From: a virus
IMG/VR virus record: IMGVR_UViG_3300002180_000005
Coordinates: 1-43,730 of that record
Direction: 5' to 3' (one strand)
DNA length: 43,730 bases
Position 1 is the first letter of the stretch. The number at the start of each line of letters is the position of its first letter. This document shows positions 14,780 through 23,942 of the stretch, piece by piece. Under the pieces are notes generated by a model. The model was not told the DNA's origin and did not search any database. It saw only the letters and a program-made list of their open reading frames with translations. The position numbers and the translations under genes are program-made.

Positions 14780-17140
14780 ATGGCCAACTTTTACGCATGT
14801 AGCTTTGACCAATACGGTCCTTCCTCGGGTGCAGCTTATGGTGGGGGTAACGGTGAGGTTTCAGGTTGGAGTTTCACAAACGAAACCCTTCTAGGTGATG
14901 GGTGGGCCAACCTACCTTCATACCTGAATGGAAACTACAGATGGACACCTTTCGGAACCATGTCTATCAGCGTTCCCCCTTGGGGTTCCCGCCAGGGTGA
15001 CTACGCCCTGGTAGCGAGCGGGATGGACATAGCCGATAACGAAGGCGGCCAAAGCATAGGTCAGTCACGACCTGGTTCCGCATCCATGCAGTTGGCAATT
15101 CCCGGCGCAACCAACGCAGTCAGAACTATGCACCTGGCCTTTGGCATGGACTCCCTACCTCTTGATCGGGGTCACGGGTACGTCTGCCTGTTTATGGATT
15201 CTAACCTGGCTATTCGCGGCGGCCTTCGGGTTAACGCGTCTGGACGCCTGGAAATTGTTGACGGAACCAATCTTTACGGGTCTGACAACTCCTCTGGGTA
15301 CACCACAGAGCCTTTAGTGTTAGGCGCGTCATCCACTACTGTAATCGCACCCAACACATGGTACTCACTAAACGTAAGAGTGACCACAAACGCGGGTAAC
15401 TCGAACGCGGACGTGGAAGTTTGGGTTGGCGAAATTTCAGCCGGTACAAAGGTTATAGACCTGGCTGCAGTAGCTTTCACAGACCAGTCTTTAGGGGGTC
15501 AACCTGCAGGAGCAGACAACAACATCGACATAATTGGATTCCTTCCAGCTTCATTATCCAACCTCCCGTCAGGGAACTATGACAACAACATCCGTGCAGT
15601 CCGAGACATTGTTCTTACCGACGCAACTGGCTCATACAACACCGGTCCTCTGGGTCAGGTGTTTGTTTCAGCCCAAGAGATGCGTGCAGAGGCTGCAGGT
15701 GGTTGGACAGCCCACTCCCGAGAGGACATCGGGAACGGTATCCTGAACGCGCACGTAAACAACACTGGTATTCGGTGTGCAGACGCGGCTGATCTGGAGA
15801 TTGCTGCACAGGACTTCACATGGGAGTCCAGAGTTCGAATCTCCAGTCTCCAGACGGGTACTGGTGCGAAAACTATGCTGTTCTCTAAGTGGTTTGAGCC
15901 TTCTAACATGGGGTACAGATTTTACTACGACGCTGACGATTCGGCACTGGTTTTCGAAGCAAGTACAACCGGCGCCGCAGCTATCGAAGTTAAAAACGTA
16001 CCGTGGTCTCCTTTAATGGATCGCTACTACGACATCGCTGTGGTGCGTGACTCGTCACTTCTTTACTTCTTCGTTGATGGGGTTCAGCTTGGCACCCCGG
16101 TTACGGACGCCAACACGTACTTTAGTGGAACCGCGTCACTTGGTATAGGCGCTGACTTTGCAGATGGCTCCACACCGGACACCGCCTCTGTTTTCGACGG
16201 GTATCTTGACGAAACACGGTTCACCATAGGGACCGGGCGTTACATCGCTAACTACACACCATTGACTGTAGAATTTGGTCGAGATGTTGGCGGGGATGCC
16301 GACTTTGGTGACGTTGTTCTACTTATGGGGTATGACAACGGCTCTGTAACTGACGAATCGTCGGTGGGACGTACTTTGACCCTGAACGCCAGCCCTGTAA
16401 CTGCAGATCAACCCGGCGACGGGGATTTGTCGTATAAGGTACTTAACCAGCGTCCTGCATGGGACGACACCTATATTGAGGCGGGATACCTCTACGCTGA
16501 AGGTGTACTGACCCTGAGCGCCAACCCAGTTGCCGCCGAAACTATGACCATCGGCGCTACTACATACACCTGGCGAGCGTCCTTCACAGGCGCCCCCACC
16601 AACGAGATTATCATAGGTGCTACCGTCAGTGACAGTATTGACAACGCCATAGCGGCAATCAACAACGGCGCGGGGGAAGGAACCACATACGGTACGGGCA
16701 CCTCTGCAAACGCTAGTGTGACTGCTATTCAGTTCCTATCCCCTCAGATGTCTCTCCGGGCGGTCACCATCGGGGCAGCAGGTAACTCCGTAACCACCAC
16801 TGAAACTATGGCCAGCGGCTCTTTTGGCGCAGCCACCCTTGAAGGTGGTCAGGATATACCAACAGATGCAGACTTCACCTTGGAAAGGCTACCAATCGAC
16901 GTGTCAGGTGTTCTGAGTGTCCAAGCCACATCCAGAGTCTACAAGACTGATGCTGGGTCTGCAGATATTCAGTTCGACTTCATCGGCCCATCGGCTGGTG
17001 TAGCGGCTGGGGCTGCCCAATCTGTTGACCTCAACCCAGCGTGGGCAAGGCAAGTTTTTGAAGAAGACCCCGACACGGCCGCAGGGTTAACTCCTTCGTC
17101 AATAATCGGTGGGCGTCTGAGGTTTAAAAGGACTGCTTAA
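14780..17140 (+). CDS. Lectin-domain (concanavalin A-like) tail adhesin inserted between hub halves
   Basis: A 786-residue secreted-type beta protein. Residues 80-280 and 337-503 look like two ConA-like/LamG folds; the second shows FTWESRVRISS, YDIAVVRDSSLLYFFVDG and FDGYLDETRFTIGTGRY, hallmarks of LamG_3. Residues 572-692 hold a phage surface domain (TMTIGATTYTWRA...TETMASGSFGAATLEGG) that is also present in the preceding protein. It likely binds surface sugars of the host. TTAGGAGC precedes the ATG, and the gene abuts both neighbours, so all three are co-translated. Confidence 0.75.
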   Translation: MANFYACSFDQYGPSSGAAYGGGNGEVSGWSFTNETLLGDGWANLPSYLNGNYRWTPFGTMSISVPPWGSRQGDYALVASGMDIADNEGGQSIGQSRPGSASMQLAIPGATNAVRTMHLAFGMDSLPLDRGHGYVCLFMDSNLAIRGGLRVNASGRLEIVDGTNLYGSDNSSGYTTEPLVLGASSTTVIAPNTWYSLNVRVTTNAGNSNADVEVWVGEISAGTKVIDLAAVAFTDQSLGGQPAGADNNIDIIGFLPASLSNLPSGNYDNNIRAVRDIVLTDATGSYNTGPLGQVFVSAQEMRAEAAGGWTAHSREDIGNGILNAHVNNTGIRCADAADLEIAAQDFTWESRVRISSLQTGTGAKTMLFSKWFEPSNMGYRFYYDADDSALVFEASTTGAAAIEVKNVPWSPLMDRYYDIAVVRDSSLLYFFVDGVQLGTPVTDANTYFSGTASLGIGADFADGSTPDTASVFDGYLDETRFTIGTGRYIANYTPLTVEFGRDVGGDADFGDVVLLMGYDNGSVTDESSVGRTLTLNASPVTADQPGDGDLSYKVLNQRPAWDDTYIEAGYLYAEGVLTLSANPVAAETMTIGATTYTWRASFTGAPTNEIIIGATVSDSIDNAIAAINNGAGEGTTYGTGTSANASVTAIQFLSPQMSLRAVTIGAAGNSVTTTETMASGSFGAATLEGGQDIPTDADFTLERLPIDVSGVLSVQATSRVYKTDAGSADIQFDFIGPSAGVAAGAAQSVDLNPAWARQVFEEDPDTAAGLTPSSIIGGRLRFKRTA

Positions 17141-18001
17141 ATGGCTGATCTTCGCACAGCAGGTGCGGTTCTTCAGACCGTGCACCAAGGAGGCTCGGGG
17201 GCAACCTTCGGGACCTCCGCTGCGTTCCTACAAGCTGTAACTACGTCTATAGGGGGACACGTTCGTTCACCTTACGCAGCGCTTCAGATAGTTTCATCAT
17301 CCACAGGATCCAGAGTACGGGAGTCCTACACTTCCCTCCAAGTGGTACTTGGTACAGGCGGTGGAGGACGGTCTAGGGCGCTGCATGACTCTATGCAGGT
17401 GGTGTACACCTTGGGTTTCGAGGACTTGCCATTAAAAAGGGCTTGGACTTTCGAGTTCGACGGGCATGTTTTCTACTGTCTGGACCTTGGTAACACCGGA
17501 ACTCTGGTGTACGACCTGACAACGAAACAGTGGTCAGTGTTCGACACCACGGGGTATAACGGGGCTTTCAACTTCAAGAATGGTATCTACTGGCGCACGG
17601 GCCGGAGAATTGTTGGCGGTGACGCTGAGTCCGGTAACGTCTATGAGATGGAGCCTGACACGTTCCTAGACGAAGGGTGGCGTCCTGTATCCTATGAGGT
17701 GCGCGGTATCCTATTCGCTGAGGGTGTCGATGTTGTGCGCCAGTACGCTCTACGCCTAATAGGGTCCGCTGGACGGTTAGCTGACGACATATCACCAGTT
17801 CTTAATATGAAGTTCTCAGACGACGAAGGTGCTTCTTGGAGCAATGAGTATTCGATAACTCTAACAACTGATTCGAAACAACGTCTTGAGTTCAGGTCGC
17901 TTGGTGCTTTTGCCGCACCTGGTCGCGTATTCCGACTGTATGATACCGGTGGTGTTAAGTTCATCGGGCGGTGCGAAGCAGATGTTGATGGTGCGGGCTG
18001 A
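17141..18001 (+). CDS. P22 gp10-like tail hub, C-terminal half, with N-terminal repeats
   Basis: Residues 105-286 resemble the C-terminal half of P22 gp10: FYCLDLGNTGTLVYDLTTKQWSVF, IVGGDAESGNVYEM, LNMKFSDDEGASWS and a terminal RLYDTGGVKFIGRCEADV, parallel to the gp10 run from its LVYDASS strand to its end. Residues 1-90 are five degenerate 18-residue repeats around an LQxV core (VLQTV, FLQAV, ALQIV, SLQVV, SMQVV), a repeat type seen at the start of many phage tail proteins. The protein probably joins with the product of 13566-14777 to rebuild the hub; this is inference. Confidence 0.65.
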   Translation: MADLRTAGAVLQTVHQGGSGATFGTSAAFLQAVTTSIGGHVRSPYAALQIVSSSTGSRVRESYTSLQVVLGTGGGGRSRALHDSMQVVYTLGFEDLPLKRAWTFEFDGHVFYCLDLGNTGTLVYDLTTKQWSVFDTTGYNGAFNFKNGIYWRTGRRIVGGDAESGNVYEMEPDTFLDEGWRPVSYEVRGILFAEGVDVVRQYALRLIGSAGRLADDISPVLNMKFSDDEGASWSNEYSITLTTDSKQRLEFRSLGAFAAPGRVFRLYDTGGVKFIGRCEADVDGAG

Positions 18002-19590
18002 TGCCGAATCGAGTATCACCCCTAAACACAGCCGTTAGAATCGTCAGCGAAGAGGGGACTCCAACGCCTGAGTTCCTTCGTTGGATTCAGGCTCAGTTAG
18101 CTGTGAACGAGGGTATTGTTTCTCTGGACTCTGTAGAGGAGGTGTCAGATGTTATCGACGTGCTTCAGGATCCGGCGCCAGCTATCCACGGTAGTATTCT
18201 GTTCAGAGGCACATCCTACTGGAAAACATTGGCCGCTGGGGTATCCGGCCGCGTCCTTCGAACATTAGGGGCTGGCCTTGATCCAGTGTGGGCCGCGCTA
18301 AGTTTCCTTGATCTTTCAGACACCCCGTCCAGTTACTCAGGGTCTGCTGGCAGGAAAATTAAGGTAAACTCGGGCGAGACTGCATTGGAGATGGTGTCCG
18401 ACACCATCCTAAGTCTAACTGACACACCGTCTAATTTCACGGGTCAATCTGGAAAAGTAGTGTCTGTAAATGTCGCAGAAACTGCAGTAGAGTTCACAAC
18501 ACCAGCCGCTGGCGTTACGACATGGCTTGGTCTTAGTGATACAGACCCTGCAGGTTTCACTGGCGAGGCTGGAAACGCTGTTGTCGTGAACGCTGACGAA
18601 GACGGTCTTGAATTCGGCGCTGCCCCAGGCGGTGGTGGCGGCGGTGCAGCTACACCAGCAGAATTTGGAACGTACTCGCTCAGCACCGGGGATACGATCA
18701 GCAAGTCCACCGACAACCAAATCCAGTTCGATACAGAGGACAAAGCAGCCTCATTCGGAACACTCGCCACAGCCACAGGTGTCGTGACCATCGACACAGC
18801 AGGAACATACACTGTACAGTGGGCTGTCCACTTAACCAACGGTAGTGCTGGCGACACAACCATGCGCGTCGGTGTGAAGGTTAACGGGACCAAAGTAGTC
18901 CCTGAAACAACGCACTACCACAGCTTCTCATGGGCGCAAACCATAAACGGCTCTGTGACCATCGACGTCGCTGCCGCCGATACTGTTGAACTATATATGA
19001 ACTACACGGGCGGCGCCAGCGGCTCTGACACAGTTTCAACGTTAGGTAAATGGACGTGGATGCAGATTACGCAAAACCTTTCTGGTGGAGGCAGTGCAGG
19101 TGGTGGGTACACCTTGATCGACACATTTGACCTGTCTGTTGACGACATGGGTTCAGGTAACGAACCAGAGGTGACAGGTCTTGATTCTTACTCAGAAATT
19201 CACTGGCAGATAGTTGGTGGGATATGTGCGAGCAACACTATACCTGCTGTACAGCTATCCGAGGACGGTGGAACCACATGGTTGTCATCTTCTGGTGACT
19301 ACAACGAAAGTTTTATTGGAAACCACGGATTCACGGGTGTCAATACGGCAACCCGAACTTGGGCTATTATCGGTGGCGAAGGTTCAAACTGGAACGGTAT
19401 CGGAACCATGAAGTACCATGACACAACAGACAGTGTTGCCCAGATTGACACCAGAGGCGCTGGTAACTCTGCCATGTATCACATTCTGACTTTCAAGGGT
19501 GACACTGCTGTTGCTGACGCCATGCGATTCGTTCTCCACCAAGGATCCGCCTTCACAGCGGGGACACTGAACGTCTGGGGTGTTTCCTAA
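18001..19590 (+). CDS. Tail fibre with tandem repeats and C1q/TNF-like head domain
   Basis: A 529-residue fibre. The N-terminal 75 residues would attach to the hub. Residues 100-205 carry three copies of a fibre repeat built on LDLSDTPSSYSG-x-AG-x6-NxxExxLE. A Gly-rich hinge (PGGGGGG) follows. Residues 220-360 look like a C1q/TNF-type jelly roll (GVVTIDTAGTYTVQWAVHL, MRVGVKVNGTKV, SVTIDVAAADTVELYM), common in trimeric phage fibre heads. A final beta domain ends in TLNVWGVS. It is the likely host-range determinant along with the lectin protein. The start overlaps the previous stop (TGATG). Confidence 0.8.
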   Translation: MPNRVSPLNTAVRIVSEEGTPTPEFLRWIQAQLAVNEGIVSLDSVEEVSDVIDVLQDPAPAIHGSILFRGTSYWKTLAAGVSGRVLRTLGAGLDPVWAALSFLDLSDTPSSYSGSAGRKIKVNSGETALEMVSDTILSLTDTPSNFTGQSGKVVSVNVAETAVEFTTPAAGVTTWLGLSDTDPAGFTGEAGNAVVVNADEDGLEFGAAPGGGGGGAATPAEFGTYSLSTGDTISKSTDNQIQFDTEDKAASFGTLATATGVVTIDTAGTYTVQWAVHLTNGSAGDTTMRVGVKVNGTKVVPETTHYHSFSWAQTINGSVTIDVAAADTVELYMNYTGGASGSDTVSTLGKWTWMQITQNLSGGGSAGGGYTLIDTFDLSVDDMGSGNEPEVTGLDSYSEIHWQIVGGICASNTIPAVQLSEDGGTTWLSSSGDYNESFIGNHGFTGVNTATRTWAIIGGEGSNWNGIGTMKYHDTTDSVAQIDTRGAGNSAMYHILTFKGDTAVADAMRFVLHQGSAFTAGTLNVWGVS

Positions 19591-19651
19591 CCAGTTGACG
19601 TAGCATACCGCATCTGTTTAGCTGTGCGGTGGAGAACAGGAGAATACACCA

Positions 19652-21325
19652 ATGGGTACACCACCGATAGGACCAGAACGCTCTCAGAGGCTGAAAGACG
19701 CCGTAGAGAAAGCACTCAGACAAGGATACACCCCATTCAGGGTTTCTGGCGGTAAAGGGTCGGCTCCCAGAAAAGCTGTCCTCGACCTTGTGGCCTTGGG
19801 ATACCCGGAAACCAACAACAAGATTAACAGCTTCATCAAACACCAAGAGAAGTTGGCTTTGAGAGGTGAAGACAACTACCTCCCTGATTGGTCGCTTTAC
19901 GCCCCAGCGGGAGTCACAGCGGGAGAGGTGAAAGCAGGTAAGGTACACCGCTGGCTGGTATCTTCAGCCCAAGATGACACTGATGTACACCCAAAGTTCT
20001 GGGCCAATTTACAGGCCTACGCCAAATATGTTGACGCTGAGATACTGATTGGTGGATTCACTTATCAGACAAGACGTCACAGTGATCGAACCACCCTCAC
20101 GAACACCTTTCGAAGCGAACTGAAGGAGTATCTACGGTTCGACCCAGTTGACCTTGGCCCTGTTCTGTTCTGTGCAGACATGAACACCCTTCCAACGGCC
20201 GCCCGTCCCCTATCCGGTCTCCTGTCTTACTCCAGAGGACGTGACGCTCTGTTTCCACACGCGAAGCTGGCTTATCAGACTGCACCGGCTGTTAAAGGGG
20301 AACATGCCCCGTCCCTTATGACGACAGGGGCGGTTACGGTTCCAAACTACGTGGAGAAGAAAGCGGGTAAGAAAGCTGAGTTCCACCACATTTTAGGTGC
20401 GACGATGGTTGAAGTAGACGATACCGGATCTGCTTGGTGTAGAAGTATATCTGCCATGACGGATGGGTCATTTCAGGACTTGGAAACTCTGGTTCGAGAT
20501 GGGCGTATATCGGGTGGCCACAGAATTGAAGGTGTCACTTTCGGCGACCTCCACGTTCCGTCAGTCGAACCTCATGTGGCAGACTGGTTGTGGGGTCACC
20601 GCGCCGACTCGTTGATGGATTCACTGAAGCCAAGATACGCTTTCATCCACGATCTTGTCGCTCTGGAAGCCCACTCAAGATGGGTGGAGAAAGACCCCTT
20701 CCATCACGCTACTATGGTGGCCGCTGGACACTCTGTAATGGAGCACCAGATAACACTTGGCGCCCAAACACTTCGGGATATTGAGCGAGAGTTCTGCCAA
20801 CCTGTTGTGATATACTCAAACCACGACGACAGGATCCTCCAGTGGTCGAAAGCGAACCCGAAACGCGACGACACATCAAACATCATGTACTGGCACAAGT
20901 GCAATCTCGCCTTCTACCAGTCCCTACAGGACAACGATAAAGATTTCGATTTGTTCCGCTGGGCGCTGAAGGAAGCAGACCCACACCGTCTTGAAGGAAT
21001 CGGGTTCGTGCCGCGCGGCGGATCTTTCGCAATATGTCAAGACGCGGGAGGCGGTGGAATCGAGTGCGGTATGCATGGTGACTTAGGGCCAAACGGTGCC
21101 CGTGGTTCTTCCTACAGCTTCTCCCGCATGGCCAGCCGTATGACAATCGGACACACCCACACGCCCGAGATACATGACGGTGTTTATGTCGCTGGTCTGA
21201 CCGGTGACCTTGACCAAGGATACAATAAAGGTCCTGGGTCTTGGCGACGTGCACATGTCATCGTCTACCCGAACGGAAAAAGAACGATTATAACCCAAAA
21301 CAACCAAGGCCGGTGGAGGGCATGA
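19652..21325 (+). CDS. Metallophosphoesterase resembling T5 A1
   Basis: Calcineurin-type motifs occur in order in the C-terminal two thirds: GDLH at residues 298-301, an HDL near 333, SNHDD at 389-393, HGDLGPNG at 475-482 and GHTHTP at 500-505. Together with the length (557, T5 A1 is about 556) and the N-terminal helical DNA-binding-like region (QGYTPFR...RKAVLDLVALGY) this resembles the T5 A1 DNase family that attacks host DNA early in infection. Here it lies after the fibre gene, in the virion block, with AGGAG nine bases before the ATG. It could be a packaged nuclease. The family likeness is from memory and needs a search. Confidence 0.7.
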   Translation: MGTPPIGPERSQRLKDAVEKALRQGYTPFRVSGGKGSAPRKAVLDLVALGYPETNNKINSFIKHQEKLALRGEDNYLPDWSLYAPAGVTAGEVKAGKVHRWLVSSAQDDTDVHPKFWANLQAYAKYVDAEILIGGFTYQTRRHSDRTTLTNTFRSELKEYLRFDPVDLGPVLFCADMNTLPTAARPLSGLLSYSRGRDALFPHAKLAYQTAPAVKGEHAPSLMTTGAVTVPNYVEKKAGKKAEFHHILGATMVEVDDTGSAWCRSISAMTDGSFQDLETLVRDGRISGGHRIEGVTFGDLHVPSVEPHVADWLWGHRADSLMDSLKPRYAFIHDLVALEAHSRWVEKDPFHHATMVAAGHSVMEHQITLGAQTLRDIEREFCQPVVIYSNHDDRILQWSKANPKRDDTSNIMYWHKCNLAFYQSLQDNDKDFDLFRWALKEADPHRLEGIGFVPRGGSFAICQDAGGGGIECGMHGDLGPNGARGSSYSFSRMASRMTIGHTHTPEIHDGVYVAGLTGDLDQGYNKGPGSWRRAHVIVYPNGKRTIITQNNQGRWRA

Positions 21326-21735
21326 CGGACAAATTCGAAGCTATCAGTAAGCTGGTGTCTGAACACCCGAACGCGTTCAGATTGTTTGGAGACCACAAAT
21401 CTTCAGATCACTTCGAATTACTGCTTCTTTCATCCCACATGGACGTGCGGGAGGAAGATGGGTGTTGGATCATAATAGAGAAGTTATCACCGTCAGTAGG
21501 GTCAGTGCACTGGTTCTGTCCAGATGGAGTGCGAATCGGTGCGGTCAGGAAGATGATTCGCTGGTTATTCAGCGACGGTTACCAAGTCCTAACCGGAACC
21601 ACTCCACCAGAGGTCCCCGCCGCGAAACAAGCCCGCGTGTTAAACAGGGCTATCGGAGCCAGGAAAATTGGTGATTCGTATGTTTTGACACTGCACAGGT
21701 TTATGGACTATAATAGCAAGCGAAAATCATATTGA
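21322..21735 (+). CDS. Putative GNAT-like acetyltransferase-fold protein (137 aa)
   Basis: The ATG at 21322 overlaps the preceding stop (ATGA). The C-terminal half (GVRIGAVRKMIRWLFSDGYQVLTGTTPPE... AARVLNRAIGARKIGDSYVLTLHRF-like) has the layout of GNAT folds encoded by phages: a helix, a strand ending in an acidic or polar loop, a helix with NRAIGARK, then a final strand. No donor-binding Q/RxxGxG/A loop is clear, so activity is doubtful. A strong promoter for the next genes lies inside its 3' end. Confidence 0.45.
   Translation: MTDKFEAISKLVSEHPNAFRLFGDHKSSDHFELLLLSSHMDVREEDGCWIIIEKLSPSVGSVHWFCPDGVRIGAVRKMIRWLFSDGYQVLTGTTPPEVPAAKQARVLNRAIGARKIGDSYVLTLHRFMDYNSKRKSY
21685..21714 (+). promoter_or_regulatory. 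Strong sigma70 consensus promoter inside a coding region
   Basis: TTGACA (21685-21690), 18 bases, TATAAT (21709-21714): both hexamers are perfect. It sits in the last 50 bases of the GNAT-like gene and 31 bases before the ejection-protein gene at 21745, so it should give extra transcripts for the ejection and lysis genes using host RNA polymerase. Confidence 0.75.
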
Positions 21736-21744
21736 GGTCACATC

Positions 21745-22305
21745 ATGGGTATCATCTCCGCAGTCGGCGGTATCGCCTCCGCAGTAATGGGCCGCAAAGC
21801 CCAGAAGGACGCTACTAAATCATCTAACCAAGGTTTTAACTACCTTAAACGTGACCAGAACGTAGGTATGGCTCAAGATCAAGGGTTGGCCGCCGCTGGA
21901 AATGTCGGTGCCCTACTTGGGTTAGGCGGTGACCAAGCTGGTGCCCAAGCCGCGTTCGACCAGTTCCGGGGCAGCACCGGTTACCAGTTCCGACTTGGTG
22001 AAGGTCTTGGAGCCATAACTGGTAATGCCGCCGCCGCTGGTCTCCTGAACTCGGGCGGTACAGCTAAAGCCCTAACCCAGTACGGTCAGGACTTCGCCTC
22101 TGCAGAGTTCGGAAACTACCTGAACCAGCTTCAACACACTCAAGGTCAGGGTCTTCAGGCGTCGTATAACGTCGCAAGCCAAGGAACGTCTGGCGGTGCC
22201 ACCGCTGCCAAGTATCACCGACAAGGTGCGGCTGACGTGGCCAACGGTATCGGTGCGGCCGCTGGGGGCATGTATGACATTCACAAAAACGGATGGGGGC
22301 TTTAA
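21745..22305 (+). CDS. DNA ejection protein, P22 gp7-like
   Basis: A Gly/Ala-rich 186-residue protein whose middle (FRGSTGYQFRLGEGLGAITGNAAAAGLLNSGGTAKALTQYGQ, over about 45 residues) is the signature of the small internal virion proteins of P22-like and many other podoviruses. These are ejected with the DNA and help to form a channel across the cell envelope. An N-terminal hydrophobic Gly-Ala stretch (IISAVGGIASAVMG) may contact membrane. GAGGT precedes the ATG; a consensus promoter lies directly upstream. Confidence 0.8.
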   Translation: MGIISAVGGIASAVMGRKAQKDATKSSNQGFNYLKRDQNVGMAQDQGLAAAGNVGALLGLGGDQAGAQAAFDQFRGSTGYQFRLGEGLGAITGNAAAAGLLNSGGTAKALTQYGQDFASAEFGNYLNQLQHTQGQGLQASYNVASQGTSGGATAAKYHRQGAADVANGIGAAAGGMYDIHKNGWGL

Positions 22306-22308
22306 ACC

Positions 22309-23403
22309 ATGCCGGGATTAGCCACTGAGATGTTGGGCGCGTTTGAGGAAGGGTATGCTCTACCCGGAAGACTCCGCGCACAGGAAGAAGCTGTGAAGCA
22401 ATACGGTGAGAGGGCCAACAACCCTGGCCTTTTCCGTGCTCTTGAACAAGCCACCCAAACTGCTGCAGAGCATGACTCCACTATGAAAACACAGTCCCTG
22501 AATCGGGATATCAACGCTTCACGGGAACGCCGCGCTGCAGCCACTCACGGTACAAACCAGCAGGTGGCAGCCAGTGACAGGAAGCGTAAAGCTGTGTTGG
22601 GACTGGTGAACGGTCTACGATCCGCCCGCGATCAAGGTCAGGACATCGGGGAGGCTTTCGACCAACATATGGAAACTCTGTCTGTACTGGGTGTTGACGA
22701 AGCCGACATACCAGAGATGCGTCAGGCCGTGGTAGATAACCCAGACGTTCTGGATGACTACCTGAATTCCCTAAGCGGTAAAACCCCTGTGAAAGCTAAG
22801 GCTACAGACCGCCAGAAAGCCCTAACTATTATGAATGATCCTTCTGCCTCAGCAGCCGATAAGACGTGGGCGGGTAAAATCATGGGTATAAAGCCAGGTT
22901 CGGAGGGCGGAGACACAACAGCTAAGGATGTGTCAGCGGTCATTGACGAACTAAGGGACTACTACACCAATCTCGACAAAGGTGGTGGGATGGTTAACCC
23001 AGACGAAGATGTTATGACCAACTCGCTACGTTGGCTTAGAGGAACTTGGGGAGGTCGCGCTCTAGGACGTGCCGCCGGTACTGAAAACGAATCCTTCCGC
23101 AGGTCTATCGAGTCCATCCGTCCACACCTGCTGTTAGCTGTGAAAGCTGCAGAGGATCTGGGCGCACGTATGTTTGACTCCAACAAAGATATGGAGATGT
23201 GGTTGTCCACTGTCACGGACCCTTCCCAAGACAAGGACACTGTAGACCGCGCCCTTGCGCAGTTCGAACGTCAGTACGGTGAAGTTATGGGTGAAGCGCA
23301 GAGAACCAACAAACCAATAGCCCCAGGATTTGTGGACCCAGAAACAGGAGCCACGTTCAAGGGCGGTGACCCATCAAAACAAGACAACTGGGAGATGCCG
23401 TAG
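22309..23403 (+). CDS. Internal virion (ejection) protein
   Basis: A helical, polar 364-residue protein in the position of P22 gp20. It has Arg-rich amphipathic helices (INASRERRAAATHG, DRKRKAVLGLVNGLRSARDQG), no transmembrane segment and a polar C-terminus (KGGDPSKQDNWEMP). I find no catalytic motif. Context between the gp7-like and lysozyme proteins makes an ejected structural role likely. It ends with a TAGTG overlap with the next gene. Confidence 0.65.
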   Translation: MPGLATEMLGAFEEGYALPGRLRAQEEAVKQYGERANNPGLFRALEQATQTAAEHDSTMKTQSLNRDINASRERRAAATHGTNQQVAASDRKRKAVLGLVNGLRSARDQGQDIGEAFDQHMETLSVLGVDEADIPEMRQAVVDNPDVLDDYLNSLSGKTPVKAKATDRQKALTIMNDPSASAADKTWAGKIMGIKPGSEGGDTTAKDVSAVIDELRDYYTNLDKGGGMVNPDEDVMTNSLRWLRGTWGGRALGRAAGTENESFRRSIESIRPHLLLAVKAAEDLGARMFDSNKDMEMWLSTVTDPSQDKDTVDRALAQFERQYGEVMGEAQRTNKPIAPGFVDPETGATFKGGDPSKQDNWEMP

Positions 23404-23942
23404 TGTCGGGATGGGATTCCCTCATTGAAACCTACCTACCATCCGCCTCCAGTTCAGGCGGTGGTGTCGATTCTGACTGGGTTGTGGAAGGGCTGACTAA
23501 ACGCGGCCTCCCCCAGCACGTAGCGGAGGGATTCGCTATGAACATCAACGATGAATCCAGATTCAATCCGGGTATCAACGAGCGGAACCCCACGGTTAAA
23601 GGTTCTCGCGGAGGGTTCGGACTCTATCAGCTTACAGGGCCACGACGCAGGGATTACGAATCATACGCTGATAACCTAGGTGTGGCTTACAACGATCCAG
23701 ACGCACAGCTTGATTACCTAATGACTGAGCTAGGGGGTTCTGAACGGCGATCTTACGACGCCATGATGAAAACCACAACGGCTGGGGAGGCGGGTTCTGT
23801 TATCGTGAACGAGTTCCTACGTCCAGCGGCTCAACACCGTCAAGAACGGTCTGCCAGATACCTTAACTCTAACAGTACCGATTCAACACCCGCAATGGAT
23901 TTCAGCAAACTGTGGCTAAACCTTGGAGAAAATGATGGCTGA
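23403..23942 (+). CDS. Virion-associated lysozyme (phage tail lysozyme-like)
   Basis: The pattern NINDESRFNPGINE at residues 47-60 (candidate catalytic Glu51), then SRGGFGLYQLTG at 68-79 and DPDAQLDYLMTEL at 98-110, is that of phage tail lysozyme or lytic transglycosylase domains. It should locally open peptidoglycan during DNA entry. At 179 residues the enzyme stands as a separate small protein rather than being fused to a large ejection protein. GTG start overlapping the previous stop. Confidence 0.8.
   Translation: MSGWDSLIETYLPSASSSGGGVDSDWVVEGLTKRGLPQHVAEGFAMNINDESRFNPGINERNPTVKGSRGGFGLYQLTGPRRRDYESYADNLGVAYNDPDAQLDYLMTELGGSERRSYDAMMKTTTAGEAGSVIVNEFLRPAAQHRQERSARYLNSNSTDSTPAMDFSKLWLNLGENDG

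Noticed and set aside
19605-19635. Terminator after the tail fibre gene
   Set aside because: ACCGCA and TGCGGT can pair around a 12-base loop, but there is no T-run; left out of the feature list.
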